From Erinaceus europaeus (lineage: Eukaryota > Chordata > Mammalia > Eulipotyphla > Erinaceidae), in NCBI RefSeq assembly GCF_950295315.1, contig NC_080175.1, positions 87,816,161 through 87,880,160 on the forward strand: DNA of 64,000 nucleotides, read 5' to 3'. The notes beneath the pieces were generated by a model that worked only from the letters and a program-made list of their open reading frames with translations, did not search any database and was not told where the DNA came from. Positions 23,206-33,651 of the stretch are shown here, in pieces. Made by a program: the position numbers and the translations under genes. How positions within the stretch are numbered: position 1 is the first letter of the stretch; the number at the start of each line of letters is the position of its first letter.

Positions 23206-24039
23206 ATGCAATCAAATATTATATGAGCAAATGTCAGGCTATGTTAGAACATTATGTGGTTCAGAGATATTACAAATATGGGGATGAGGGACAGAGTGGA
23301 TTGTTTTTAGAAGAAAAAAGCTTTTGTGAATAATATATGAAAGAATTTGTTTATATATTTATCTTTCATAAAAAAACTTCTATTAATGAATGACCAGTAG
23401 CAGGTTCTATTCTTTTTGATTATTACATTTTATGTTTGTATATTGCCTTTGATGACATAAAATTAACAATCCTATGTAATTGTCCTGACTTTATATTACT
23501 AGTAATACATACCAGGCACCAGAAGTTCACAAAATCAAGAAATGAATAATGTTCACATGTTCATGATACCTGAAAATCTAGAGAAAGATAATGGAGCTGG
23601 CTAATGTTCAGACTCTCCAGTTGCAAAGGATTATAACCGGGTATACTATTCTGTTCCTCTACTTCTATGTCTGTTAAAATATAGATATATATTTGAGATT
23701 TTTGGAGATTGTTTTTCTGGTTCAAATCATACACCTAAGTCGTACCATGCATGCCACCATCTTGCCGTTTTCTAATTCCAAAAAATTATAAATCAGAATC
23801 CAGTGTCTTAAAAGACATTCAGGCATTTGATAATAAACCCTGTTATAAGATCTTATTATGTGATTGATTGTATATTGTATAGCTCTAACAATAAATGTTT
23901 TAAATAAAGGCAAAAAGATTTTTAAAAGGTTATTACATCAAGTTATATCTTATTTAGTCATAGAGAAAAATCCAAATCAAAGAATGAACTGACATTTATC
24001 TATTTTGCATTTGATGAGAAATTTTGCTTAAGTTCACTT
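23206..24039. other. unique AT-rich DNA
   Basis: No feature recognised. Confidence 0.5.
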
Positions 24040-24040
24040 C

Positions 24041-24082
<42 letters not shown>

Positions 24083-24106
24083 ATAAATATATATACATAC
24101 ATATAT

Positions 24107-24148
<42 letters not shown>
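24040..24148 (+). repeat. mirrored (AT)n(GT)n ... (AC)n(AT)n microsatellite
   Basis: Order: (AT)n, (GT)14, an AT-rich 25-base centre, (AC)7, (AT)15. The GT and AC runs are complementary, so the tract is an inverted repeat. Confidence 0.95.
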
Positions 24149-24149
<1 letters not shown>

Positions 24150-24200
24150 ATTTTTTCCTCTAGGGTTATCATTGGGGTTTGGTGCCTGCACTATGGTGTT
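24150..24200 (-). repeat. composite-module fragment
   Basis: CTCTAGGGTTATCATTGGGG and GCCTGCACTATGG match the composite SINE module. The rest of its parent is missing or replaced by the adjacent SINE-B. Confidence 0.75.
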
Positions 24201-24204
24201 TTTA

Positions 24205-24414
24205 AAGTACATATTTTTTAAAATCTGTACTTACTAAGACAAAGAGAAAATGAGAGGGGAGGGGTGATAGAGAGGGAGAGAGAAAGATAGACACCTGTAG
24301 CCCTGCTTCACCACTCTGAAGATTTCCCCCTACAGGTGGGGACCAGGGCTTGAGCCTAGGCCCTTGTGCACTATAATATATGTGCTCAACCAGGTGTGCT
24401 GCCACCTGGCCCTT
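24205..24414 (-). repeat. SINE-B
   Basis: Reverse-oriented SINE-B ending CAGGTGTGCTGCCACCTGGC. May be the main part of a composite copy together with 24150-24200. Confidence 0.9.
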
Positions 24415-24559
24415 AGAGTATGTATTTTTATTATTAGCCATTCCCAGAGGTATGGGAAATATTTACTAATCGTGGTCTTTATTCACATATCCCTAATAAT
24501 AACTCATGGTAAACACTTTAATTTTAAAGTACCTGCTCTTCTTCTGTATGTGCTTTTTA

Positions 24560-24754
24560 AAATTATATTTATTTATTGGATAGAGACAGCCAGAAAGTGA
24601 GAGGAAGGGGAATATTGAGAGGGAGAAAGAGACAGAGAGACACCTGCTTCACCACTTATAAAGCTTTTGCCTTGCAGGTGGGACTGGGGCCTTGAACCCG
24701 GGTCCTTGAGCACTGTTATGTGTGCGCTCAACCAAGTGCGCCATCACCAGGCCC
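24560..24754 (-). repeat. SINE-B
   Basis: TTTATTTATTGGATAGAGAC start, AAGCTTTTGCCTTGCAGGTG middle and head GCGCCATCACCAGGCCCC. Confidence 0.92.
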
Positions 24755-25416
24755 CTACATATGTTTTCTTTGTTCAGTTCTTCTACCCATTTTTTTGTAA
24801 TTATTATTTGTTATTATATTAGTATTTTATTTATCTGGGGTATCAGATGTTTCTGGTTCAATTTTTTTTCCATTGAATTGGAAACATTTCAAAACACTTC
24901 AACTCAAACTGACGTTATACATCGCCTGAATAAAGGATCTGCTCTGTCATGTGTACAACCTAAGGCAGGTACTTGTCCCCTTTACACAAGAGGAAGCTTC
25001 AATGCTGTGGTTTCTCTCTCTCTCTGAAAAAATTCACTCAGCGTGGTGAGATCTACTGAAAACAGCGACATCAAATTTCAGCTTTGGCTAGTGAATCTAG
25101 TGAATGATTTAGGACTGAAAATTTTTAGGAATAAGAAAAAAGCAAAATTCTTCCATGCATTACATACAGTAGATTAACTCATATGGTATGGTGTTCCAAA
25201 ACCATTATTTGAATAACTAATAGAATTAAAAGTATCTGTATTCATAAATCAATATCATATTTCTTTTGCTTTCTGATAGCCTGTGGGTCTTTTCATGAAA
25301 AAAATTATTTTGCATGCAAATGATAGTACTGTTCACAACAAGGTTAAAAGGACAAATGGGCAAATACTGTATGTTAATGTCATGAAAATATGACTAAACT
25401 GGAGGGAAATTTTACT
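24755..25416. other. unique AT-rich DNA
   Basis: A 101-codon open frame at 24722-25027 starts inside the SINE-B head and has no domain. Nothing else seen. Confidence 0.5.
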
Positions 25417-25535
25417 TGGGAGGGCACACACCTTACCCTAATTGTGGCCTGAGTTTGAGCCCTGACATTACACAGGAGGCATTATGACAATAGGAGTAAT
25501 CACACTATGTCCTGTTTCCTCCCCTTGTTGGTTCA
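25417..25535 (+). repeat. SINE-D fragment (candidate)
   Basis: GGGAGGGCACACACCTTACC followed by GAGTTTGAGCCCTGAC, a B-box-like tRNA segment. Diverged, no clear tail. Confidence 0.45.
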
Positions 25536-26481
25536 CGTATTTCTTTATTTATAGGTTATTTTCATATAACCATAAATACTTTATACATGTCTGGTCTTTT
25601 GGGGTTACATGGTTTATTTACATTGCATATACCCAGAAACATCTACTAAAGAAGAAAAAGAACCTAAAAAAAGTAAAGAAATTATAATTACAACATTGGA
25701 GAAACTGTGCACCAAAATATTACTTTCTGGAGCACTTATTTCCCACTTGATTAGCAGAAAGCATAAACTTACTAAAATTTTCATAAATTCAGTTATTTTT
25801 ATGTTTTTGGTTTTTCAAGGAAAGGTTCACACTTTGTTTATTTTGGTTTAATAAATATTAATAAATATTACAAATGTGCCACACAAGGAAAATCTTTGAA
25901 AATCATTTAAATTTAAAAATAGTTTCAAATCACACAGAATTATTTATATTCATGGACCCGAGTGCTGAATATCAAGTTGCTCTAGACTGCCACAGGTTTT
26001 TGCATTATGACTTTTCCCAGCTACTGTTAGTCTCTTCCTATCTCTTTCATCATTCCTAGTAACTCATCATCCCCTGATGCCCATGTAGCCATGGCTCCAT
26101 GGAGAACCATTTCCTGGTATTTCAGACTAAATTTTTGCTCACCCTATTTTAGAGATCATAACATTTATTGATAGTATCTATTTACCAGACTGATTCTAAA
26201 TGTCACTGCATTTCTACCATTTGCCTACTACATGATAAGAGTTTCACTTCTATAACTGATATACATTCATTTACAAATGAATGACGTCGATTATTAGTAA
26301 GAATCAGGGCATGGAAGCTGTGAGATAAAATATACGCTGATATTTCCAAAATATGATATTAAACCACAAACAGCATATATCTAAAACTGTCAAAATTATT
26401 ATCTCTCTTACTAAAAAAGTTCTATTCAGGCTAAGTATTTGCCGATGGCTAAGTGTGAGCTTTTCAATTAAGTCATATATA
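25536..26481. other. unique AT-rich DNA
   Basis: No repeat or gene recognised. Confidence 0.5.
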
Positions 26482-26489
26482 TCAAGTTC

Positions 26490-27033
26490 ATTCAACTTTT
26501 TCCTTTATTTTTATTTATTTATTTTTTTGGTTTGTCTGTTTCATCAGGGAAATAAAGATCTACAAGACAGTCATCACCTACTCTAAGTTTCACTCTGAAT
26601 TTCCTCTCTTCGTCTTTGCTCTTTAAGGTCCAGGTGTATAAATGAGATCAGCTGGTATTTCTCCTCCTTACAGCCTATCTTCTTCTTCTAGCGTTTGCCC
26701 TTCTTCCGTAGCCAGTCAACAGCGTCAGGTTGAGCCCGATGTCAAGTTTCGAGACCTCCTTTGAATCTGGAGAGGTGGCAGTCGTTGACTACGTGGGTCA
26801 GAGTCTGTCTGGAGCCGCAGGGGCAGTTCGGGTCGTCTCTGGCTCCCCAGCGATGGAACATAGCGGCGCACCGGCCATGGCCTGTTCGATAGCGATTGAG
26901 GAGGGCCCGATCATAACGTGCTAGGTCAAAGCCGGGTGGACGCTTGCAGGGGTCTGTGATGAGGTGTTTGTTCTTTACCTCAGCTGACTGCCAATTCTGT
27001 TTCCAAGAGACTGTCTCATTTAGCATGACTCCT
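26490..27033 (-). mobile_element. non-L1 LINE 3' fragment (whole insertion)
   Basis: Reading leftward: about 350 bases coding for a reverse transcriptase C-terminus, about 150 bases of 3' UTR, then an A-rich tail (complement of TTTATTTATTTATTTTT near 26506-26529). The 8-bp word TCAAGTTC occurs just outside both ends (26482-26489 and 27034-27041) and may be the target-site duplication. This word is short and could be chance. The coding part is far richer in CpG than any other stretch of the window. Confidence 0.6.
26688..27026 (-). pseudogene. C-terminus of a jockey/CR1/RTE-like reverse transcriptase, frameshifted
   Basis: An open frame of 94 codons (27026 to 26742) contains LLNRYRTGHGRC, then RWGARDDPNCPCG and TLTHVVNDC. 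This pattern, including a C-x-C...H...C cluster, is typical of the region after the reverse transcriptase core of jockey, CR1 and RTE-like LINEs. It is unlike mammalian L1 ORF2p. The frame stops after GGLET, but one base away it resumes as HRAQPDAVDWLRKKGKR and ends in TAG at 26688-26690. That suggests one old frameshift near 26742. The 5' end is truncated, so the polymerase and endonuclease domains are absent and the fragment is not functional. I counted roughly 20 CpG in about 260 bp. Exact clade unknown. Confidence 0.75.
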
Positions 27034-27041
27034 TCAAGTTC

Positions 27042-27650
27042 CAGTCAAGATGAGACATAAGAGAGGATTTCAATATTTTTAAGTATTGTATACCAGGGAA
27101 TGCTCTAAACATCAAGGAGAGAATAAAATTCTCTGTCATCCCATCATAGACTTAGTTTCTATGGAAGGAAACATATACATATATAAAACTAAATATATGC
27201 TACATGATGTACAATGAATGAGAAAAAGTTGAATAGGAAATATTAAAAAGGATCTGTAGTTGAGTGGCATTTGAAGGATGTGATAAAGTGAACATGGATA
27301 GATTAGAATGGGAGTTTTAGCACAGTGATAAGGGTTAGTATAATATATAAACAAGGGTGTAACTTATAAAGATGTGTCTGCAAAATAGCAAAGAGAGGAA
27401 ACAGTGAGAGAATGAATTACTCAGCAGAAATGTAACTAAATAAGAACACATTTCAGGTGCTACTTCAAAAAGTCTCCTAGATTTTACTAAACATGATCTC
27501 ATATGAATTTTCATATGAATGGTTTTGAGAGCTGAGAGAACAATTAAAAATTATGTTAGGCAGAGAAATTTGTCTTTATTGAGAATTACCTTAACTGCTA
27601 CTCTTTCAACTTGACCCAATGACAAAACTTTATAAAGAATGATACATTTC
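27042..27650. other. unique AT-rich DNA
   Basis: No feature recognised. Confidence 0.5.
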
Positions 27651-27651
27651 A

Positions 27652-27839
27652 GGACCAGAAAAATAACTCACTGGGTCAAGTGTCTGCCCTTTCAAGAACA
27701 TAGCCCAGATGCAAGTCCTGACACCACACCATGTGGGAAGGAGTATTCTGCTGGCCCTGCAGAAAGTTCCATTGTTGTAGTATCTCTCCCTCTTTCTGTG
27801 TGTGTCTCTCCTTTGTCTATATAAATGAGGAAAAAAAAT
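27652..27839 (+). repeat. SINE-D
   Basis: GGACCAGAAAAATAACTCAC head, GCAAGTCCTGACACCACACC, then CT-rich 3' half and A-tail. Confidence 0.7.
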
Positions 27840-28666
27840 GCCCTGGAGCTATAGCAGAGAGGTGGTATCGGGGAAGAGAGAATTCCTATACGTTTCCTTA
27901 GATGTATTCTCCTTATTTGATCTTTGCCAAAATTGCACTGTTCAATCCCCTCACGTTACTAAATAGAAATTATCCTGAATGCCGCAAGACTTCTCTACTG
28001 ATGTCCATTACTGAAGAGCTGCTAGTATATTTTTAAATGGATTTTTTTCATCTTCAAAGTTGACTAGCAATGTCAAGTCATTGAGCCAATGTTGGCTTTC
28101 TCCTCGATTTCTCCTTCAAAAATAATCTAGTTCTTCTACAGTATTATGGCAATAAAATTGCTGATGACCCAAAGGAATGTCGTGAAAATAGATCATTAAG
28201 CACAGTTCAGTATGAAATACTCAGTATCTGTTTCTAGATTTCCACCTGAATAAAAGTGAGACTTGCTATTTTCAAGACGTATGATGTAGAAGCATTAAAA
28301 ATCTTACAGTTTTAACACTGTTATCTAAGTCCTTTAATTAAAGAATTCTTAATGTATCCTTTATTATTCTGATGAGAATAAATCATTGAAAAGTATCCCT
28401 TGAATTGGATATTGTTCTAATAGTGTTTTTGATTAGTATTAGCACTTTGATAAATAAAATGAGATCTAATTACTTTGTAATGCTATTTACCTTTCAGAGT
28501 GTTCCCACAGGGAAATTTATTTATTTAGTCTGTGTATTAACAACCATATAGTGAGCTGAACATGATTCAATTTTTTAAATAGTATTTTATATCTCCTATA
28601 ATTTTAATTCAATTTTTCACAATTAAAACTATTCTAGTTAAAAGAGCGCTTTCAAGTTTTAAAATA
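27840..28666. other. unique AT-rich DNA
   Basis: No feature recognised. Confidence 0.5.
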
Positions 28667-28676
28667 CTCACTTTTG

Positions 28677-28914
28677 GTGCAAGGCAGTTAAGCACATACA
28701 TGATAGTCTGCAATGACCCAAATGCAAGGTCCTGCCTTCCACCTACAGGGGGAAAGCTTCAAAAGTGGTGAAGCAGGGCTGCAGGCGTCTCTGTATCTTT
28801 CTCTCTCTGTCTATCACTGCCCTCTCATTTTTGTTTCCTGTCTCTATCCAATAATAAATAAAATACAAAGACTTTTAATTTTTTTTAAAAAATAAAATAA
28901 TACAAAAATAAAAG
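28677..28914 (+). repeat. SINE-B, with TSD
   Basis: Complete diverged SINE-B with A-rich tail. Perfect 10-bp duplication CTCACTTTTG at 28667-28676 and 28915-28924. Confidence 0.93.
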
Positions 28915-28924
28915 CTCACTTTTG

Positions 28925-30157
28925 AAACTGCAGAAATCCTAGGGGAAATAGCAAGCACTGTCACGCTGGCACATTTTCTCATTCTTTATTGTCAAAAGAC
29001 TACCTCACCATCTTGAGACAGGTAGCACAGCAATGCCTGACAGAGAATTGAGCCATTTATGCATTCAGAAAGTCAGCTTACTATTTTCCATTATGAGACT
29101 ATTTTCTTTCAAACCTTAGGGCATAGAAAACAAGTTACTGTTTGAAAAGTTGACAATTTCGGTTCTATTAAGGTTGAAACAGCTACCTTCGAACATGTGA
29201 ATGAATAATAAAGTCTCTTCAGACTTAATACTGGAGGGTAGAGAAAGGAGTTGGCAAAACATGTATTTATTATATGATCTAAAGAAAGGAGCTCAGCAAA
29301 ACTGAAAGTTGTGAATAAGAATTATTCTTCCCATTTAAAGTTTCAAAGTACTTGGCATAATACACTGTAATTTGGTATCTTTTTTTCAAGCAATATGATT
29401 TGAAATATGTCTTCAGGGGAAAAATCCCTAAATGCTAATCATAAGGAAAATTAATTTATAGTAGATTTACAACCGAAAGTCTGTAAATAATTCAAATGCA
29501 CTTAAATGAATAAAGCCAATATTTCATATAATGTGAAATAATGCAACATATTTAAAATGTAGTCATTGTGATCTTAGCAAGTAACACTTAACATTAACAC
29601 GGAGTATGAACTTTCTATAACCTAGGTATGTTTGATGAAAGAGGAGTCAATCAGTAACTACTCATGAGAACTTGCATATTTTGCATCTTATTCTAGGGGC
29701 ATTATGTTTCATATTTGGCCTCTCCGTTCTGCTAAAAGAACCTGTGACTGAGAGCTGAAACAGCTTCCCTTGAAAATACTTAGTAATGCTGTGTTCATTA
29801 AACTTTCAGAAAAAGGTCTGGCTTGTTAAACATAAACAATATTAAAAATTAAGTTACACTAAAAGTGTATTTTAAATTATATTTAAAGGGCATAAACTCT
29901 CTAGACCCACCACTTTCTAAGTACCTTACTACATTTTAATATCATCTCTTTTCTCGAAGATTCCAATGACTATGTAGAGGAAATACTTCATTGTGTTTAC
30001 TATCTATCACCTAGCAACTCGGGATTCAGTGATTAACTTGTTAGTAATGGACTGAAATGCACTATCATGAAAGTATTTATAATAGACACTGACAAATATA
30101 AGCCAAGGTTCACTCACTCTATTTATTTATCTATTCATATTTTTATTTGTTTTAAAT
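28925..30157. other. unique AT-rich DNA
   Basis: No repeat or coding signal identified in 1.2 kb. Confidence 0.5.
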
Positions 30158-30715
30158 TGACACCGAGGCTCTCACTGTGGCTCAGTGAACATTGGATGAA
30201 CCGGCCATTTCTTTTTGCATTATTTTTTTTTTAATATAAAAAGAGAAAATGAGGGAGTTGGACGGCAGCGCAGTGGGTTAAGAGCACATGGTGCGAAGTG
30301 CTACAACCGGCATAAGGATCCCGGTTCGAGGCCCTGGCTCCCCACCTGCACGGAGTCGCTGCACAAGTGGTGAAGCAGGTCTGCAGGTGTCTGTCTTTCT
30401 CTCCCCCTCTATGTCTTCCCTCCTCTCTTCATTTCTGTCCTATCCAACAATGACAACGACAGCAATAATAACTACAACAATAAAAAAAAACAAGGGCAAC
30501 AAAAGAGAAAATAAATAAATAAATAAATATTAAAAAGTTACAAAAAAGAGAGAAAATGAAAGGGAAGGAGAAAGACAGAGAGGGAGAAACCTGTTCCACT
30601 ACTCCAGTGCAAAGGAACCGTTCCCACCTCAACCTTGCTAGTGGGGCTATAGGGGCTTAAACCCAGATTTTTGCACATGGTAACATGCTCACTCTACTGG
30701 TTACACCACACTGGG
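30158..30715 (-). repeat. composite SINE split by a SINE-A
   Basis: Composite module complement (CACCGAGGCTCTCACTGTGG) at the left, SINE body GAAAATGAAAGGGAAGGAGA and head complement at the right. The two halves are separated by the SINE-A at 30253-30548. Confidence 0.75.
30253..30548 (+). repeat. SINE-A nested in an older SINE, with TSD
   Basis: Near-consensus SINE-A (GATCCCGGTTCGAGGCCC B box) with (AAAT)n tail. Perfect 11-bp duplication AGAGAAAATGA at 30242-30252 and 30549-30559. Confidence 0.94.
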
Positions 30716-30859
30716 TTTATTTATTCACTTATTTATTTATTTATTTTAAACCTTAACGATAAGAAAGTGATGGTGAAATTCTAGTTAAAGCAGATTAAAT
30801 TTCAGTGTCTGTAGCTGTTACATACTGAACACTTGAAAACATAGTATCTTTTTCATTTT

Positions 30860-31030
30860 ATTTGTTGTTAATGAAAGAGAAATGCAGAGAGAAAGACAGA
30901 ACAACAGAGATCAGAGCACTCCACAGCTCTGGTTTATGGTGGCACTTGTGATAAATCCTCAGGCCTCAGAGCCTCCAAGCCTCAGGCATGAAAGTCTTTA
31001 AAATAACCATTATGCTATCTCCTCAGCCCA
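30860..31030 (-). repeat. SINE-C
   Basis: GAGCACTCCACAGCTCTGGT, CTCCAAGCCTCAGGCATGAA and CCATTATGCTATCTCCTCAG are the complement of a SINE-C. Confidence 0.9.
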
Positions 31031-31300
31031 AGAATATATTCTTAAAGTATCTGGTTCGTGAAGAAGCCAGTTATGTTGTTGAATAACCACTGAATTTCAA
31101 ACATTCATTATATTTGCTTTTGTAATGTCTTACCCATTAATTAAATTAGAGTAGACTCTTGATCGTCTTATTAGAAGTTCGCTTGTGGATTGATATCACA
31201 ATATGGCCAAAGGTACAACTGGGTTCAAACTAACAACAGTGTCAGAATAAATTGGCTGTATGCACTTTGCACTGAATAATTAATCTTTAAAGCTTACATT

Positions 31301-31437
31301 TGTTCAAAATCCCCAAATTCAAGCCCTGGCACCACATGAAAGATGTTATAGCAATGGAACTACTTCTGTGGTGCCTCTTCTCTCTTTGTCTTTCAATCTG
31401 AATAATAATAATAAGGAGAAGAAGAAGAAGTCCAGAG
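31301..31437 (+). repeat. SINE-D 3' part
   Basis: B-box-like AATTCAAGCCCTGGCACCAC, CT-rich segment, then (AAT)n and (GAA)n tail. The head is unclear. Confidence 0.55.
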
Positions 31438-31629
31438 CAGTAAGATCACTCTTGCACAATGCCATGATCTAGTAAAAAGAAAAGTCAAATAAAGTATTAT
31501 GTGAGATACTTGCTCATTTTCATTTGGGTATTGTGTAGTCATCATATGTGAATATCTTGGTGTCAGATAAATATAATGGTGATTATATTTAAAAAATATA
31601 TCATATATACATGAAATAAAAAATAATTC

Positions 31630-31874
31630 AGACACCCAGTTGAATGTTTATGTTATATTCAAGCCTTTGCAGGAGGGACAGTTCAGGAGCAGTGAAATAG
31701 TGAAGCAGGTGTCTCTCTTCCTCTCCCCCTTTTTATCTCCCAATTCCCTCTCAATTTCTCTCTGTCCTATCAGATAAAAGAAAGAAAAAAAAAAGGAGAG
31801 GTTGGAATTGGCTGTCAGGTGTGGTGGATTCATCATGCAGGAACCCAACCCTAGCAGAAAAAAAAAAAGAAAAT
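31630..31874 (+). repeat. composite SINE-B
   Basis: GACACCCAGTTGAATGTTTA head, CT-rich body, GTCCTATCAGATAAAAG, then composite module (GGCTGTCAGGTGTGGTGGAT) and A-tail. Confidence 0.8.
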
Positions 31875-31890
31875 ATGTATGTGTTGACTT

Positions 31891-32006
31891 GGGGGGGGTG
31901 TTTGTGCACCCAGTTAAGTGCACATAGTACTATGTGAAAGGGCCCAGGTTTCAGCATCTGCTCACCACCTGCAGCGAGGACACTTCATAAGGGGTGAAGC
32001 AGGTGT

Positions 32007-32042
<36 letters not shown>

Positions 32043-32187
32043 TTCTATCTCCCCATCCCTCTCAATTTCTCTCTGTTCTATCAGATAAAATGATTGGGGG
32101 GGGGGGAGGAATGGCTGCCAGGAGCAATGGATTTGTAGTGCTAGCACCGAGCCCCAATGACTAGAAGAAAAACAAATAAATAATGTA
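31891..32187 (+). repeat. composite SINE-B with expanded (CT)n, with TSD
   Basis: SINE-B with (CT)n expansion in the body, a G-rich run, the composite module (GGCTGCCAGGAGCAATGGAT) and AAATAAATAA tail. Duplication TGTTGACTT at 31882-31890 and 32188-32196. Confidence 0.9.
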
Positions 32188-32264
32188 TGTTGACTTTATC
32201 CTCAATTAGTGAAAATATCTATGCAATTTTTTTTAACATTTAAGTTGATGCATAACTCTGAGAG

Positions 32265-32470
32265 CAGGTAGAATTGTAGACTAAAATTCTCTGGACATGA
32301 GAGTGAGTCAGACCTAGTTTTGATTTTACAAATTATAATAGATGATAAACAATTTAGTTGAGGCTTGATTCCCACACAAGTGAGGGAAGATAACAGAACT
32401 AATTCCTAGGGCTTTTATGAAGATGAATTTTGAAACTTCATGCAAAAACACATTGTACACTGTTATATTA
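32265..32470 (+). repeat. MIR relic
   Basis: GGACATGAGAGTGAGTCAGACC, then a degraded middle and AACTAATTCCTAGGGCTTTTATGAAGATGAA follow MIR order (compare 'gccagactgcctgg' and 'cctcatagggttgtgaggatta'). Confidence 0.65.
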
Positions 32471-32963
32471 TAAAAATAAAATAAATAGTTTTATTCTATT
32501 ACTGGTTTTGCCTATAAAACAAGATAAATCCAGTTTCAAATGAATGGACAAACTTTAATATCAATGAATAAAGTATTTCTCAATGTAGTTTGACAGACAC
32601 TTGATGCTGTTCTTTCTAGCATATTAATCAAAGTTTTGACTGAACTGAAGAAAGATAGAATCATTATGAGTCTAGACTACTGGATGCCAGAACTAAGATT
32701 AAAAACTGTCTCAAGTATTGACAGGAAATTACATAATGCATAAAAAGAAGAATTATAAAATTGAGTTAAAAATACCTAACATGTAATTTCAGTAATGGGA
32801 TATTAAGTCTAGCTTGAATCTTCCAAAGTCCGCTGATTTACTTGACTAAAATGAACATAGAGACAATGTGGAGTATATGAAATCTAAGTTGTATATTTTA
32901 AGAATTTATAGATGTCAGACCTGGAGAAAAGAATTACCAAGAGAATTTAATTATAGTCTTAAG
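32471..32963. other. unique AT-rich DNA
   Basis: No feature recognised. Confidence 0.5.
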
Positions 32964-32975
32964 AAATCACAAACA

Positions 32976-33262
32976 GGGAGTCGGGTGGTAGCGCAGCGGG
33001 TTAAGCGCATGGTGGCGCTAATTGTAAGGACCAGCGTTAAGAATCCCGGTTCAAGCCCCCGGCTCCCCACCTGCAGGGGAGTCGCTTCACAGGCGGTGAA
33101 GCAGGTCTGCAGGTGTCTTGTCTTTCTCTGCCTCTTTCTGTCTTCCCCTCCTCTCTCCATTTCTGTCCTATCTAACAGCGACGACATCAATAGCAACAAC
33201 AATAGTAACTACAACAATAAAAACAAGGGCAACAAAAGGGAAAATAAATAAATATTTTTAAA
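32976..33262 (+). repeat. SINE-A, full length, with TSD
   Basis: One of the best-preserved copies: GGGAGTCGGGTGGTAGCGCA head through AAATAAATAAATA tail. Perfect 12-bp duplication AAATCACAAACA at 32964-32975 and 33263-33274. Confidence 0.97.
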
Positions 33263-33402
33263 AAATCACAAACAATATCACCATGAATCTTAACAGTTAA
33301 ATCAATGAACATAAATAGTTACTGAATGATACTGTGGTAACAGTTTCTGGTATTTGTGAGTTTTGGGGTTTTTTTGTTTTTAATTTAGAAACATAAATTT
33401 TA

Positions 33403-33549
33403 GTGACCCAGGAGGTGGTACAGTGGAGAAAGCACTGGACTCTCAGCCATGAGGTCCTGGACTCAGTCCCCAGAAGGCACATGTATGAGAGCAATGGCTG
33501 ATTCTGTCCCCTCTCCTCCTAGCTCTCTTATTAACAATTTTTTTAAAAA
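33403..33549 (+). repeat. SINE-D, with TSD
   Basis: GACCCAGGAGGTGGTACAGT head, GGACTCAGTCCCC B-box-like, short CT-rich end. Flanks GAAACATAAAT (33388-33398) and GAAGCATAAAT (33550-33560) are an 11-bp duplication with one mismatch. Confidence 0.85.
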
Positions 33550-33651
33550 GAAGCATAAATGTCAAAGGAAAAATAAAAAGGAAACAACACTAGATTAAAA
33601 TAACTTTAAATGAAGTGCAAACACTATTTACATTTAATCAGCAGTATCTCA

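Noticed and set aside
26742..27026. Host gene exon explanation for the CpG-rich frame
   Set aside because: The conserved pattern is that of LINE reverse transcriptase C-termini. An A-rich tail and possible target duplication fit a retroposon better than an exon.
32976..33060. tRNA gene
   Set aside because: A- and B-box-like sequences belong to the SINE-A head. There is no cloverleaf acceptor stem, and the same head recurs many times with SINE bodies attached.
32868..33251. 127-codon plus frame
   Set aside because: Most of its length is a SINE-A; only chance upstream codons extend it.
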